Source: JAVSMW01 sp032027005
GTDB lineage: Bacteria; Bacillota; Thermincolia; Thermincolales; UBA2595
Reading direction: 5' to 3'
Length of the DNA: 64,000 nt
NCBI GenBank assembly: GCA_032027005.1
Contig: JAVSMW010000004.1
Coordinates: 56,196-120,195, forward strand
Below are positions 9,307 to 17,953 of this stretch, piece by piece. The position numbers were made by a program, and so were the translations under genes. The notes below the pieces were generated by a model. It was given only the letters and a program-made list of their open reading frames with translations. It did not search any database and was not told the origin of the DNA. Numbering within the stretch: the first letter of the stretch is position 1; each line of letters begins with the position of its first letter.

Positions 9307-10245
9307 TTAACCGACATTCTGTTCCTTGTTCAGCCGGACCTGTTCCATGGCTTCTTCAAAGGCTTTAAAGGCTGCCCGGGCAAACTCCTCACTGTTTAGT
9401 TCCATATCCAGTTCAATTAGCTCAACATTGGAGCTCAACCGGCTGCGCAGCTCTTCGGCAAAGGCCTGGTCAACCTCCGGATTATATAATGCCCCCCCTG
9501 CCGAACTTAACGATGACCAGCCTTTCAGAGGCAGCAGAAACTTAACTGGACCACGGGCGCTGTTTAACCTCTTGGCAGTTTCCCGGGCTACTTCTTTGAC
9601 CTCCTCAACATTAGTCCTGACCTGAACTCTAAAAGTATCGGGCACGAACGACTGGCGCTCAGCTAATTTTCGTTTAGTCCACAGAGGGTCATCCCTGTCC
9701 CTGCGTTCCAGCGGCCCACAGCTGATCATATCAAATCCGCTGGGGGTCACAATCTGAGGGATGCCCCGCCTCCCGCTTGCAGCCAATCTGGTTGGACCGG
9801 CAGCTCTGTTCCCGCCAAACAAGCTTTCACTTACTCCGGAAGGCACTATATCCAGAACTGCGGCAAACCAGCCCTGTTCAATCAACTCATCCATGGCCCG
9901 GTCACCAATCCCTTGAGCGTGAAAAGGAATAACGTCAAAACCCCTGGCCTCCAGGTATTTAAGCAGGTATTTACAGCATTTTTCCGAAAATTTGAACTCA
10001 GTCATAGCTACAAGTGGCCTAATTCGTTGGTTATTCGGAGTATCCCCGGCGAATCTGTGGAGTTTCCGCCTTAACTCCACCATCCCCGAAATTGCCCCGG
10101 CTGCCCGCACCAAAACATCCCTGACCAAATCATTCAGCCCCGCAATATCAACTACAGAATGCATCATTGTAATGTCCTTGGTCCCTATATATTCAGCGGC
10201 ATATCCAGGCATGGAAGCGGTACTGGAGACCATCAGCTTGGGAAT
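9307..10245 (-). CDS. UPF0261/Tm-1-like protein, N-terminus missing at contig join
   Basis: About 313 residues are left of a protein family that is normally about 400 residues long. The retained part begins at the IPKLMVS segment, with GTKDITMMHSVVDIAGLN and the C-terminal TIM-barrel-like half; roughly the first 100 residues are absent. The frame runs into the N at 10246 and beyond it reads only a few unrelated residues to an in-frame start, so the true 5' end was lost at a contig boundary. Tm-1-like proteins have two Rossmann/TIM-like domains; a plant member binds a viral replicase, while the role in bacteria is unknown. Being on the same strand as the PEP-synthase-like genes, it may belong to their operon. 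Confidence 0.75.
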   Translation of the reverse strand: MPKLMVSSTASMPGYAAEYIGTKDITMMHSVVDIAGLNDLVRDVLVRAAGAISGMVELRRKLHRFAGDTPNNQRIRPLVAMTEFKFSEKCCKYLLKYLEARGFDVIPFHAQGIGDRAMDELIEQGWFAAVLDIVPSGVSESLFGGNRAAGPTRLAASGRRGIPQIVTPSGFDMISCGPLERRDRDDPLWTKRKLAERQSFVPDTFRVQVRTNVEEVKEVARETAKRLNSARGPVKFLLPLKGWSSLSSAGGALYNPEVDQAFAEELRSRLSSNVELIELDMELNSEEFARAAFKAFEEAMEQVRLNKEQNVG

Positions 10246-10246
10246 N
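10246..10246. other. Assembly gap (single N)
   Basis: One undetermined base interrupts the sequence exactly where the UPF0261 reading frame loses its homology. No overlap or duplication is seen across it, so an unknown amount of sequence (at least about 300 bases of coding DNA) may be missing. Confidence 0.9.
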
Positions 10247-10322
10247 CAGGAGTTGTTTGGCATAATTAATTAGTCTATACAATATAATGGCTAAAACACT
10301 AGGAAAATAGGCGCTTGTAGTA

Positions 10323-10466
10323 TTACTTTAGTAAAGTCACGCTAGGGCACCCTTTGATTGGCGATTGGCTGACTTTTTGCAGCCGCCCGTCTTCCACATA
10401 GGCATCCACCACACAGCGAGGTTTACACCAAAAGCACATGCTTTTTTTAATCTGGACCTCACCCAT
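10323..10466 (-). pseudogene. N-terminal fragment of a molybdopterin (bis-MGD) oxidoreductase
   Basis: ATG at 10466 is preceded by AGGGGGG at the right distance. The 47 codons before a TAA carry the cysteine pattern C-x2-C-x3-C followed 22 residues later by another Cys, with VEDGRLQKV between them. This is the [4Fe-4S]-binding start of DMSO-reductase-family enzymes, which are normally 600 residues or more. Homology stops after the fourth Cys. The fragment lies 24 bases downstream of the PEP-synthase-like gene and within 220 bases of the contig join. It is therefore a decayed or deleted gene, or the victim of a mis-assembly; an independent mini-ferredoxin is less likely. Confidence 0.5.
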
Positions 10467-10492
10467 AACATTTCCCCCCTAATCATAAATCA

Positions 10493-11548
10493 CTACCTGG
10501 TACCAGATGTACTTTTCCTCTGGAAGACTCTCCGCATCATTAAATCAACAATTTTTTCCGCATCAGTTTTCTTTTCTTTAACTACGGAGATATTCCGTGT
10601 TTGGACCAGAAACAGGTTCTGGGCAGGATCCATATCAACATCAAAAACCCATTCAAGATCCTGAGCGACACCATAGTACTTTTCAACAGACTTAGCTAAT
10701 TCCACTATACGTCTTATCTCGTCTTCGTTAAGGCACGGCACATTCTGGAGGTCCAAAGGAACATCAACCCACTGGGTACCCTTTTCCTGATAAACTACCT
10801 GCTTTAACTTCGGGTTGATATGCATCTCGTATTCCCCGGTTTCCTTGTCAACCACTATCCGGTCGGGACTAACAGCACCGCCTACAACCGCCTCACCAAG
10901 ACCCCAGGTTCCTTCGATAACTACCTTGGTATCATCCATTGTGGTCGGGTGCATGGTAAAAGCAACACCGGCAGTTTTGGCCTTGACCATCTTGAGGATG
11001 GCTACCCCGATTCCGTCAATCAACAGGGGGTGATTCTGATTTACCCTATGGCCAATAGCCTGAACGTTAAAGGTACTGGCCCATACCTTGATGATATGTT
11101 TGACTACATCATCTTCACCCTTAACATTGAGATAGGTTTCAAAGGTCCCGGGCATGCTTACCGGGCCGCTGGACCGCACTGCCACAGCGACATCCTCCTG
11201 ACCGCACTGGTCACAGAGTTTCCTGTAATTCTCCTTAATCAAGGCTGCCATATCTGCAGGCATTTCCTTTGCTTCCATCAGTTCCCTGATGAACTGGCTG
11301 GCCTCCATTAACCGGTCGTATCCCTTGAGTCCCTCATCACCATACCGTTTGAGGAATTCTGTAACCTCGGCCGTCAGCCCTGTTTCCTGCATAAACCGTT
11401 GGTAGGCCTCCAGGGAAAGGGCAAACCCCGGGGGGACGGAAGATATCATGGCCTTGGTCATCTCCCCCAAATTAGCACATTTTTTGCCGACCAGGTTAAT
11501 ATCGCCAATGCCCAGCTCGTCAAACCAATACAACCATTTGGCAGTCAC
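10493..11548 (-). CDS. PEP-synthase-like ATP-grasp subunit (phenylphosphate synthase beta-like)
   Basis: 351 residues corresponding only to the N-terminal nucleotide-binding part of PEP synthase/pyruvate phosphate dikinase: LVGKKCANLGEM and VPPGF near the N-terminus, VAVRSSGPVSMPGTFETYLN in the middle and the ATP-grasp end DLEWVFD...LVQTR. No swivelling His domain or PEP/pyruvate domain is present; the His domain is in the next gene upstream (11577-13250). This two-gene split, with a roughly 40-kDa nucleotide-binding subunit after a 65-70-kDa His subunit, is the arrangement known for Thauera phenylphosphate synthase (PpsB after PpsA), which activates phenol with ATP. GTG start behind GGAGGG. 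A different phosphoryl acceptor is possible. Confidence 0.7.
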   Translation of the reverse strand: MTAKWLYWFDELGIGDINLVGKKCANLGEMTKAMISSVPPGFALSLEAYQRFMQETGLTAEVTEFLKRYGDEGLKGYDRLMEASQFIRELMEAKEMPADMAALIKENYRKLCDQCGQEDVAVAVRSSGPVSMPGTFETYLNVKGEDDVVKHIIKVWASTFNVQAIGHRVNQNHPLLIDGIGVAILKMVKAKTAGVAFTMHPTTMDDTKVVIEGTWGLGEAVVGGAVSPDRIVVDKETGEYEMHINPKLKQVVYQEKGTQWVDVPLDLQNVPCLNEDEIRRIVELAKSVEKYYGVAQDLEWVFDVDMDPAQNLFLVQTRNISVVKEKKTDAEKIVDLMMRRVFQRKSTSGTR

Positions 11549-11576
11549 AGTAATCCCTCCTATTCACTCTGGGAGC

Positions 11577-13250
11577 TTATTTATCAAGGAAGTAGACAAC
11601 CCCTAAGTCTCCATCAACACGGATTCTCTGTCCGGTTTTAATATCTCTGGTGGCTGTAAAAACGTTCATTACAACCGGAATGCCATGTTCCCGGCCAACG
11701 ATAGCGGTATGGGAAAGGCTGGCTCCCCGGTCAACCACAACTCCTTTCAACTGGTGGAAAACAGGAGTCCAGCTTGAGTATGTCGCAGGTGCAACCAAGA
11801 TGTCTCCAGACTTGACATCGGCCAGGTCCTCATCGCACATAACAACTCTGGCGATACCTTCGGCGACTCCCGGTGAACCGGAAACGCCGTACATATCTGC
11901 TTTCAGTTCCGGTTTAGGCACCGGGAAGGCACCTACTCCCACTTTCAGTACGCAGGGGTCCTTAGCCTTAATCATAAATTCCATTGCTTCTTCCGTGGTA
12001 ATCCTGGCAAGCATCGGCGGGATTTCTTTCTGGCACCAGCTTTCCCAGTCTGCCCGGCGTCTGGCTACCACCGGCTTCATGTCATGCCACTCAGGATTCA
12101 GTGTCACTTTGCGAACTTCGTCAGGGATCAGGAAGAAAATATCATTAACCTCGGTAATAACTCCGGCATCAACCAAGCGTTTGCTCACAGCCATTAGGGC
12201 CCTCCGCAGCATAGCATGTGCCCAGAGATCAAAGTAGTGGTTATGCTCCTCGCTAAATTGGCTGGACTTTTGCGCCAACCGCATGATAGCAGTGAACCAA
12301 TCCCGCTGTTCCTCAGGAACTTTGGCCAGGATCTGTTTTTCTATCTCTTCCCGTTCTCGGGCCAGGACTTCCCTCTCCTGGTCCAGATTATAGTTGCCGC
12401 CTCGAAGCAAGAACTGCTTAACATTAACCAACGCCAGGGATGGGTCTTCCACCCAAGTAGGATTAATCAGTTCAGACATCCGGTTGGCCCGCCAGCCGTT
12501 CTCCTGTAAGAAAGCCTGAAATTCTTCCAGGAACTTCCCACCATTGGGATGTGCTTTAATTTGAGCCAAGTACTCATTTGGCTGGCTGTTTAACAGGATA
12601 TCAGCCAAACCCAGTTCGGCAGCCTGCCTGGAGAACTGCCAAAGTTCCTTATCCACCTGGAAGATTTTATTATCAAAACCACGCATTAACTTTTGAAACT
12701 CAGGTTTAGTGTCATCTATATCGAGCATTTCTTTACAAATAGACTCAAAAAGAATATATACTCCAAATACCAGGTACATAAGGTAGAAATGTAGTTCCCA
12801 CATGCGCTTGTGTACCCGGAGGGCATCCTCAAAATGTTCCAGGATCTCAATTCTTGTTGCTTTATCAACATCAAAACTCTTTAGCCTTTCATAATGGCCC
12901 AGCATCTCGTCCACATAAGTCTGCCAAACCTTGTCATAATCCTCGAGAAAAGGTATTATTTCCTTACGGAAGTGTTCCTCCCGCCGGCTAATTTCCGCTT
13001 CATCCTCCACCGTCAATATGGCCAAGTAACCGCAACCATCTTTCAGGCGCCAGTCCCAGCCTTTAGAGGTGGGCAGCTGCAGCTTCTCTGCCCCCCACTG
13101 CAAACCGTGGCCGCAGTTGTGAACCCACGACCAGGCCATCATTGGGGTCCAAGGGGGTACTGAGTGGATGCCATCGAGAAACCAGACAGGGACCTTTTCC
13201 ATGTCTACCGTTTCATCAAACTCAAACACAGTGATGTCATAGGATTTCAC
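11577..13250 (-). CDS. PEP-synthase-like phosphohistidine subunit (phenylphosphate synthase alpha-like)
   Basis: 557 residues from a GTG at 13250, which follows AAAGGAGG at ideal spacing; longer frames upstream lack a ribosome site. The first about 430 residues have no motif I can name. The C-terminal about 110 residues are the swivelling PEP-utilising mobile domain: GSPGVAEGIARV, then GASLSHTAIVGREHGIPVV with the phosphoryl-carrier His514. Canonical PEP synthase continues with a PEP/pyruvate-binding barrel, which is absent, so the unusual N-terminal region is expected to bind the acceptor. Gene order (this subunit first, the ATP subunit 28 bases later) and sizes match phenylphosphate synthase PpsA/PpsB. 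No CBS-domain third subunit is seen in the window. Function as phenol kinase is an inference, reinforced by the phenol-sensor-type regulator at 18376. Confidence 0.7.
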   Translation of the reverse strand: MKSYDITVFEFDETVDMEKVPVWFLDGIHSVPPWTPMMAWSWVHNCGHGLQWGAEKLQLPTSKGWDWRLKDGCGYLAILTVEDEAEISRREEHFRKEIIPFLEDYDKVWQTYVDEMLGHYERLKSFDVDKATRIEILEHFEDALRVHKRMWELHFYLMYLVFGVYILFESICKEMLDIDDTKPEFQKLMRGFDNKIFQVDKELWQFSRQAAELGLADILLNSQPNEYLAQIKAHPNGGKFLEEFQAFLQENGWRANRMSELINPTWVEDPSLALVNVKQFLLRGGNYNLDQEREVLAREREEIEKQILAKVPEEQRDWFTAIMRLAQKSSQFSEEHNHYFDLWAHAMLRRALMAVSKRLVDAGVITEVNDIFFLIPDEVRKVTLNPEWHDMKPVVARRRADWESWCQKEIPPMLARITTEEAMEFMIKAKDPCVLKVGVGAFPVPKPELKADMYGVSGSPGVAEGIARVVMCDEDLADVKSGDILVAPATYSSWTPVFHQLKGVVVDRGASLSHTAIVGREHGIPVVMNVFTATRDIKTGQRIRVDGDLGVVYFLDK

Positions 13251-13327
13251 AAATATACCTCCTTTAAATTTTGGATTTTTGACGCTATGCATACCCCTCT
13301 TTGAATTCCCCATTCCAGTTTTTCTCT

Positions 13328-14077
13328 CTAATGCATTTCCCTGCCGCCGTCGACCAGAATCGTCTGCCCCGAAATAAAGTCACTCTCATCAGAAGCAAGG
13401 AAAGCGACTATTCCGACGAGATCCTGAGGTTGACCGAGTCTTTTGATACAATTTTTACTTACATCGTATTTCTCCAGGCTGGCTACCCCGGCGCTGGCCT
13501 CTGTGGCGGTAAAGCCCGGGGCAATGGCATTAACACAAATATTGTCCTGACCTGCCTCCCGCGCTATGGCTCTGGTTAGCCCAACAACTCCCCCCTTAGA
13601 TGCAACATAGTGGACCAAACCGCTGGAACCTGTGAAAAACGTTTCTGACGAAATATTGATGACCTTCCCTTTACCCCGCTGTTTCATAGCCTGATAAACC
13701 GCCTTCGTGGCCATCCAGATTCCCTTAATATTCACTGCCAACACTTTATCAAACTCCGCGGAATCAATTTCATAAAAAGGTTTTCGCTGCAGTCCGTAAT
13801 ATATAGCCGCATTGTTCACAAGTATATCGATTCCGCCAAATTTGGCTACCGCTTTTTCTACCATAGCCTGGACATCTTCTTCATTGGTGACATCCACTTT
13901 AATGGCAAAAGCTTCAAAACCCTTTTCATGGATTAGTTTGACCGTCTCGCTCGCCCCGGCCAGATTAATATCCGCAGCCACTATTTTAGCTCCTTCTTCG
14001 GCCAGTTTAAGACAAAAGGCTCTTCCTAACCCTTGGGCGGTACCCGTGATCACGGCTACCTTTCCCTTCAGCCGCAT
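13328..14077 (-). CDS. Short-chain dehydrogenase/reductase
   Basis: A classical 249-residue SDR has the NAD(P)-binding TGTAQGLG (about 12-19), NNAA, catalytic Ser in NISSE, and the Tyr/Lys pair in YVASK, ending with the usual FISGQTILVDGG. An Asp at the end of the second strand (VAADIN) suggests NAD rather than NADP. It lies between the PEP-synthase-like subunits (77-base gap) and the flavoprotein genes on the same strand, so it probably oxidises an alcohol or hydroxyacyl intermediate of the same pathway. The substrate cannot be read from the sequence. Confidence 0.85.
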   Translation of the reverse strand: MRLKGKVAVITGTAQGLGRAFCLKLAEEGAKIVAADINLAGASETVKLIHEKGFEAFAIKVDVTNEEDVQAMVEKAVAKFGGIDILVNNAAIYYGLQRKPFYEIDSAEFDKVLAVNIKGIWMATKAVYQAMKQRGKGKVINISSETFFTGSSGLVHYVASKGGVVGLTRAIAREAGQDNICVNAIAPGFTATEASAGVASLEKYDVSKNCIKRLGQPQDLVGIVAFLASDESDFISGQTILVDGGREMH

Positions 14078-14112
14078 TGTTTCACCCCCAGAAACTCATT
14101 TAGAGTTATTAG

Positions 14113-15861
14113 TTAATAGGCGCGCTCTTCCCAGAACCTGCGCAGACCGTGTTCTTCGGCAATGACCTTGTAGGCGTTGTAACTGCTCCCTCGGCCAATT
14201 CCGCCGGCAGAGTGCAGGTTAGAGGAACACATGTACAAATTCTTAAGCGGGGTCTTGTAGTTGGAGAATTCCGGACAAGGACGGAACCGTCCAAGCTGTG
14301 AAGCAAACATGGAACCTTCCGCCCAGCCGCCTTCCTTCATATCCGGGTGGCGGCTGATTACATCATATGGTGTGGTAATAAAAGCTTCAATCAGGTTATC
14401 CTTGGTCATGTTGGGAGCAAATTTCTGCCAGTAGACGAAGAGGTCATCCACGAATTCTTTCTTCTTCCGCAGCCATTCCCGCTCTGAATAGAACCTATGC
14501 GGCGGAGCAAACTCCTCCACCAAAATGGTATGCTTACCGGCCGGGGCCCTGGTCGGATCCCAGATGNATTCCCGCTCTGAATAGAACCTATGCGGCGGAG
14601 CAAACTCCTCCACCAAAATGGTATGCTTACCGGCCGGGGCCCTGGTCGGATCCCAGATGCTGTCAGGCGCGGTTAAAATGAATGGCCGCACCGGATAGCC
14701 CCTGGTAAAGATTTCAGCCTGGTACTTGGTGGCAATATAGTCCGGATCTTTTGGGCCAAAGTATAATCTCGGCTGCGTACCGCAGTCAGGATTATAGCTT
14801 ACGGCAGAATACCTGGGCAGTTCATGAACAGCGACGTTGCCCCACCAGATCTGAGCCCGGTCATAATCAATATTGCGGACCCGGTGAGCCTGTTTGGGTG
14901 TCAAGTGATCCTCACCCAGGAGGCGGAACATGGTTTGGGGCACACCCAAGTCACTAACTACCAGAGTAGTGGCTTTGATTTCCCTTCCGTCAGCGAGTCT
15001 TATGCCCGTTGCCTTGCCATTTTCATGAAGGACCTTATCTACCTCGTGGTGGACAAAGAACTTACCACCCATTGCACTGAAAGCACGCTGCAGAGCATGG
15101 GTAATGGTGTGAGTACCGCCCAACACAATGGAAGCTGACTCCCATGACAGAACCAGGGCAATACAGTGAATAAAGCCATAGATGCCAATGGGGTCATCAG
15201 GCAGACAACCGCTGGAAGTCGGGACTGCCCGCATAAATAGGGTTCTTAGCTCGGGACTTTCAAACATGTCATAAGCGATTTGCTTTGAACTCATGAACTG
15301 GTGCACAGGCTCGATGCCGGATTCTTTGTCCTGCAGCAGTCTCTCCAGCGGGTCCGGGGTACCCCAGGGAGTGGGCGGACTGTAGCGGTATTCCCGGAAC
15401 GCCGGGCGCCATTTCTTCTCATAGAGCTGGAAGAGTTTGGCATATGTTTCCGCATCTCGTTTGGAGAACCGGGCTATCTGCTCATAGGTTTTATCAAAGT
15501 GAGGCTGAGAGTAATACTCCTTCCCCGTTGCAGAATCAACCCGCAGGCAGGAATAACCGATATAACAGGTTCCGTCATCGAAAACCATGCCTTCATTCTG
15601 CTCCGGGAATACATACTGCAGGCCATATTCCTTCAGGTTAAAATCCGTATAAGCGGGATGGGCCCAAAACCGGGTAAAGTGGGCACAAGGGTTCTGAATA
15701 AATCCAGGCAGCGGAAGATCTTCACCACATGCCCCTCCACCAACTTCCATCTGTTTTTCAAATACAGCCGTCTGTAAGCCGGCTTTTTGTAAATAGCACG
15801 CAATTATTGTGGCATGGTGGCCGCCACCAACAATTATTGCATCATAAATAGCATCAGCCAT
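14113..15861 (-). CDS. Phytoene-desaturase-like FAD oxidoreductase 1, with artefactual internal duplication
   Basis: CrtI-type flavoprotein. ATG at 15861 follows GGGAGG; a frame extends 9 codons further without support. The dinucleotide-binding motif VGGGHHATIIA lies at residues 7-17 and the C-terminal CSSNLHSAGGIGRGSSYNA is the second FAD-contact segment. A perfect 92-base duplication around the N at 14567 adds 31 codons (92+1 bases, so the frame survives); the true protein should be about 551 residues rather than 582. It is paralogous to the gene at 16260, with the same architecture throughout. These proteins are annotated as phytoene dehydrogenases by homology but lack carotenoid genes nearby; here they sit in a putative aromatic catabolic operon. 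Reaction unknown. Confidence 0.8.
   Translation of the reverse strand: MADAIYDAIIVGGGHHATIIACYLQKAGLQTAVFEKQMEVGGGACGEDLPLPGFIQNPCAHFTRFWAHPAYTDFNLKEYGLQYVFPEQNEGMVFDDGTCYIGYSCLRVDSATGKEYYSQPHFDKTYEQIARFSKRDAETYAKLFQLYEKKWRPAFREYRYSPPTPWGTPDPLERLLQDKESGIEPVHQFMSSKQIAYDMFESPELRTLFMRAVPTSSGCLPDDPIGIYGFIHCIALVLSWESASIVLGGTHTITHALQRAFSAMGGKFFVHHEVDKVLHENGKATGIRLADGREIKATTLVVSDLGVPQTMFRLLGEDHLTPKQAHRVRNIDYDRAQIWWGNVAVHELPRYSAVSYNPDCGTQPRLYFGPKDPDYIATKYQAEIFTRGYPVRPFILTAPDSIWDPTRAPAGKHTILVEEFAPPHRFYSEREXIWDPTRAPAGKHTILVEEFAPPHRFYSEREWLRKKKEFVDDLFVYWQKFAPNMTKDNLIEAFITTPYDVISRHPDMKEGGWAEGSMFASQLGRFRPCPEFSNYKTPLKNLYMCSSNLHSAGGIGRGSSYNAYKVIAEEHGLRRFWEERAY
14475..14659. repeat. 92-base perfect direct duplication separated by one N (contig overlap)
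   Basis: Bases 14475-14566 are identical to 14568-14659, with the only undetermined base between them. Two contigs with overlapping ends were evidently joined with an N without collapsing the overlap. Confidence 0.95.
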
Positions 15862-15903
15862 TGATAATCCTCCCTTCCATATAAGCAATTTATTATTTTA
15901 GAG

Positions 15904-16188
15904 TTATGTAGTTTTTTGAACCTCAGCATTGGCTGCCTGAACCTGGGCTCTGGACGATCCCTGAAATAACATCTTCAGCACTCTGAAGAGTACTGACGGT
16001 CTTAAAGCCAGACTGAGAGTCCTCCTTATATCAGCTCCTGTTAACCGGCACGTAATGTACCAGTGCACAGGTTCGGTTGCCTCGATTTTAAGAGTTAACC
16101 CAAAACCCTGGCCCTCATTGTTGGGCTCTAGATTGGCGATGTGTGAGGTAAGCATTGTTTTGCCCAAACCGGTGGATTGCACTTGCAT
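15904..16188 (-). CDS. Conserved-looking small protein between the two flavoproteins, 94 aa
   Basis: ATG at 16188 is preceded by AAGGAGGGG. The protein is soluble-looking: a polar N-terminus, beta-type alternation around GLTLKIEATEPVHWYITCRL (about 29-48), then a basic helix and an Ala/Gln-rich tail. No family is recognised. It lies in the same direction between two paralogous CrtI-like flavoproteins (gaps of 42 and 71 bases), so it may be an accessory or electron-transfer partner, or a stability factor, for them; it has only one cysteine and no cofactor motif. Confidence 0.65.
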   Translation of the reverse strand: MQVQSTGLGKTMLTSHIANLEPNNEGQGFGLTLKIEATEPVHWYITCRLTGADIRRTLSLALRPSVLFRVLKMLFQGSSRAQVQAANAEVQKTT

Positions 16189-16259
16189 CTGAAGACCCCT
16201 CCTTTTGATCCTTGGGCCTGCAGCTGCAGGCCTCTCTACTCATCCCGGCAATCGGTGGA

Positions 16260-17873
16260 TTACAATAAGTTGAGCTCTCTGGCTCTGGTGACATTGGGAG
16301 GCTCTTTCCACCACTTCTCAAATCCCTGATCTTCAGCAATAGCATTGGCTCCGTTGTAACCGGGTCCAAAAACGACCATCCCTCCCGAATAACTGCTGGC
16401 ACCGCAGAGGTAGAGGTTTTTGATTGGGGTTATGTGCCTTGAACATTCTTCATTAGGTCTTAAATAGCCCATTTGCAGCGGATAGTAACCTCCTTGCTTG
16501 TAGGAACCTTCTTTCATATCCAGGAATTTGTTTTCTATATCTTTCGGGGTGGAGAGATATTGCCAGAGGATATTATTTTCATCGACATTGGGAGCGTATT
16601 GCTGCAGCTTCCTAATAATCCGTTCGGCCCGCTCGTTACGCTGCTTATACCAATTCTCAGGATCCCCCTGGAGACGATATGGGGCCATCTGGGAAAGTAA
16701 GGCAGTATGCCGGCCGGGAGGGGCCTGAGTTGAATCATGCAGACTTGGGAAACAGGAGTTAAAACACCCATCGCCAAGTTCACCCTTCTTGATCCCATCC
16801 CAGTGCTTAATTAAATCTTCATCAGTTTCCGAACCGATCAGATAAATCAGACCTTTATTTACATCAGGATTCTTTTCAGCAGCTTTGAAATTGGGGGCAA
16901 ACTCCAGAGCTAAATGTACTCCGAAAAGGCTGGCCCATTCCCATTTATACTGGTTGGTCCGGGTGATAAAGTCTTTAGTAAGGTTTTCTTCACCTACATA
17001 TTCCAGGAAAGTCTGATATGGGTCGATGGTGCTGGCTACAAAATCCGCCTCATAAACTGTGCCGTCATACAACTCAACACCTCTGGCTGTCCCGTTCTCC
17101 ACGATGATCCGCTTAATCACCTGGCTGCCTACAATCATGCCGCCATTGTCATATATGAACTTACTCATCACGTGAGACAACCGGTGGGAACCACCGACGC
17201 ACAGCCGGTAGTTGGTAGCCCGGTTAATCATCAGTGGAATCAGATAGCCAACACCCTCCAAGTCATAATCCAGCCCCCACTTGCAGGCCATGTAAAGCAT
17301 AATCGCCTTCACATGCTCGTTTTCGAAATATTCATCGATCACACCTTTGGGAGTTCTTTCAGCAAAGGACTGGATTTCCCGGCCCAGATCCGTCTGCTGG
17401 AATTTGATCAGTGTTTCGAAGGCGGGGTGAGCCCTGACATAAGTGGCCGGCCCCAAGTAATTTTCAAAAATCTGCTTAAATTTGTGATACATCTCCACAT
17501 AGGATTCCGCATCATGCTTCGAGAACTGGGCAATTGACTGGGCAGTTCTGGCGGGGTCCTGATAGATGCAGATGCTGCGGCCATCCTTCAGAGGTAAGAC
17601 GAAACCGGGGTCAGGATGTACAAATTTCAGCCCATAATTTTTTTCCAGCTCAAAATCCGGAAATATCGGTGCCTGATCCACCATCATGTGGTAGATAGCG
17701 TGGGTGTTATGGAGAAAACCGGGGATAGTTACCTGCTCAGTTGCCAATCCACCACCGATTTCCATCCTGCGGTCGAGAAGCAGAACCTTCTTGCCGGCTT
17801 TGGCCAGGTAACCCCCCAATGCCAATCCGTTCGGGCCTACTCCAATGATAATGCCATCATACTTGTTTGCCAT
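16260..17873 (-). CDS. Phytoene-desaturase-like FAD oxidoreductase 2
   Basis: The product is 537 residues from the ATG at 17873, which lies after an AGGAGGAG site; the frame opens seven codons earlier. The N-terminal FAD motif IGVGPNGLALGG is followed by LLDRRMEIGGGLATE as in CrtI-type proteins, and the C-terminus has LYLCGASSYSGGMVVFGPG. Paralogue of the gene at 14113. It is the first gene of the presumed operon running down to the PEP-synthase-like genes, and its upstream region contains a large nested dyad (17954-18006). Two related flavoproteins side by side might form a heteromer or act on successive intermediates. Substrate unknown. Confidence 0.8.
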   Translation of the reverse strand: MANKYDGIIIGVGPNGLALGGYLAKAGKKVLLLDRRMEIGGGLATEQVTIPGFLHNTHAIYHMMVDQAPIFPDFELEKNYGLKFVHPDPGFVLPLKDGRSICIYQDPARTAQSIAQFSKHDAESYVEMYHKFKQIFENYLGPATYVRAHPAFETLIKFQQTDLGREIQSFAERTPKGVIDEYFENEHVKAIMLYMACKWGLDYDLEGVGYLIPLMINRATNYRLCVGGSHRLSHVMSKFIYDNGGMIVGSQVIKRIIVENGTARGVELYDGTVYEADFVASTIDPYQTFLEYVGEENLTKDFITRTNQYKWEWASLFGVHLALEFAPNFKAAEKNPDVNKGLIYLIGSETDEDLIKHWDGIKKGELGDGCFNSCFPSLHDSTQAPPGRHTALLSQMAPYRLQGDPENWYKQRNERAERIIRKLQQYAPNVDENNILWQYLSTPKDIENKFLDMKEGSYKQGGYYPLQMGYLRPNEECSRHITPIKNLYLCGASSYSGGMVVFGPGYNGANAIAEDQGFEKWWKEPPNVTRARELNLL

Positions 17874-17953
17874 TGCACATTCACTCCTCCTCACTTGAGA
17901 GATTTTAGGAAAAATTACTATGTATTCATATTAGTACCTGGTCCGGTTTCTGT

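Noticed and set aside
10820..11311. 163-codon plus-strand frame
   Set aside because: Antisense to the well-supported ATP-grasp subunit.
11650..12237. 195-codon plus-strand frame
   Set aside because: Antisense shadow of the PEP-synthase-like His subunit; composition Ser/Thr/Ala-rich as expected for a shadow frame.
16914..17537. 207-codon open frame on the plus strand
   Set aside because: Lies entirely antisense to the flavoprotein gene 16260-17873, has no ribosome site and no protein-like motif.
14113..17873. Carotenoid biosynthesis (phytoene desaturase pair)
   Set aside because: No crtB or other isoprenoid genes nearby; the family is broad, and the operon context is catabolic.
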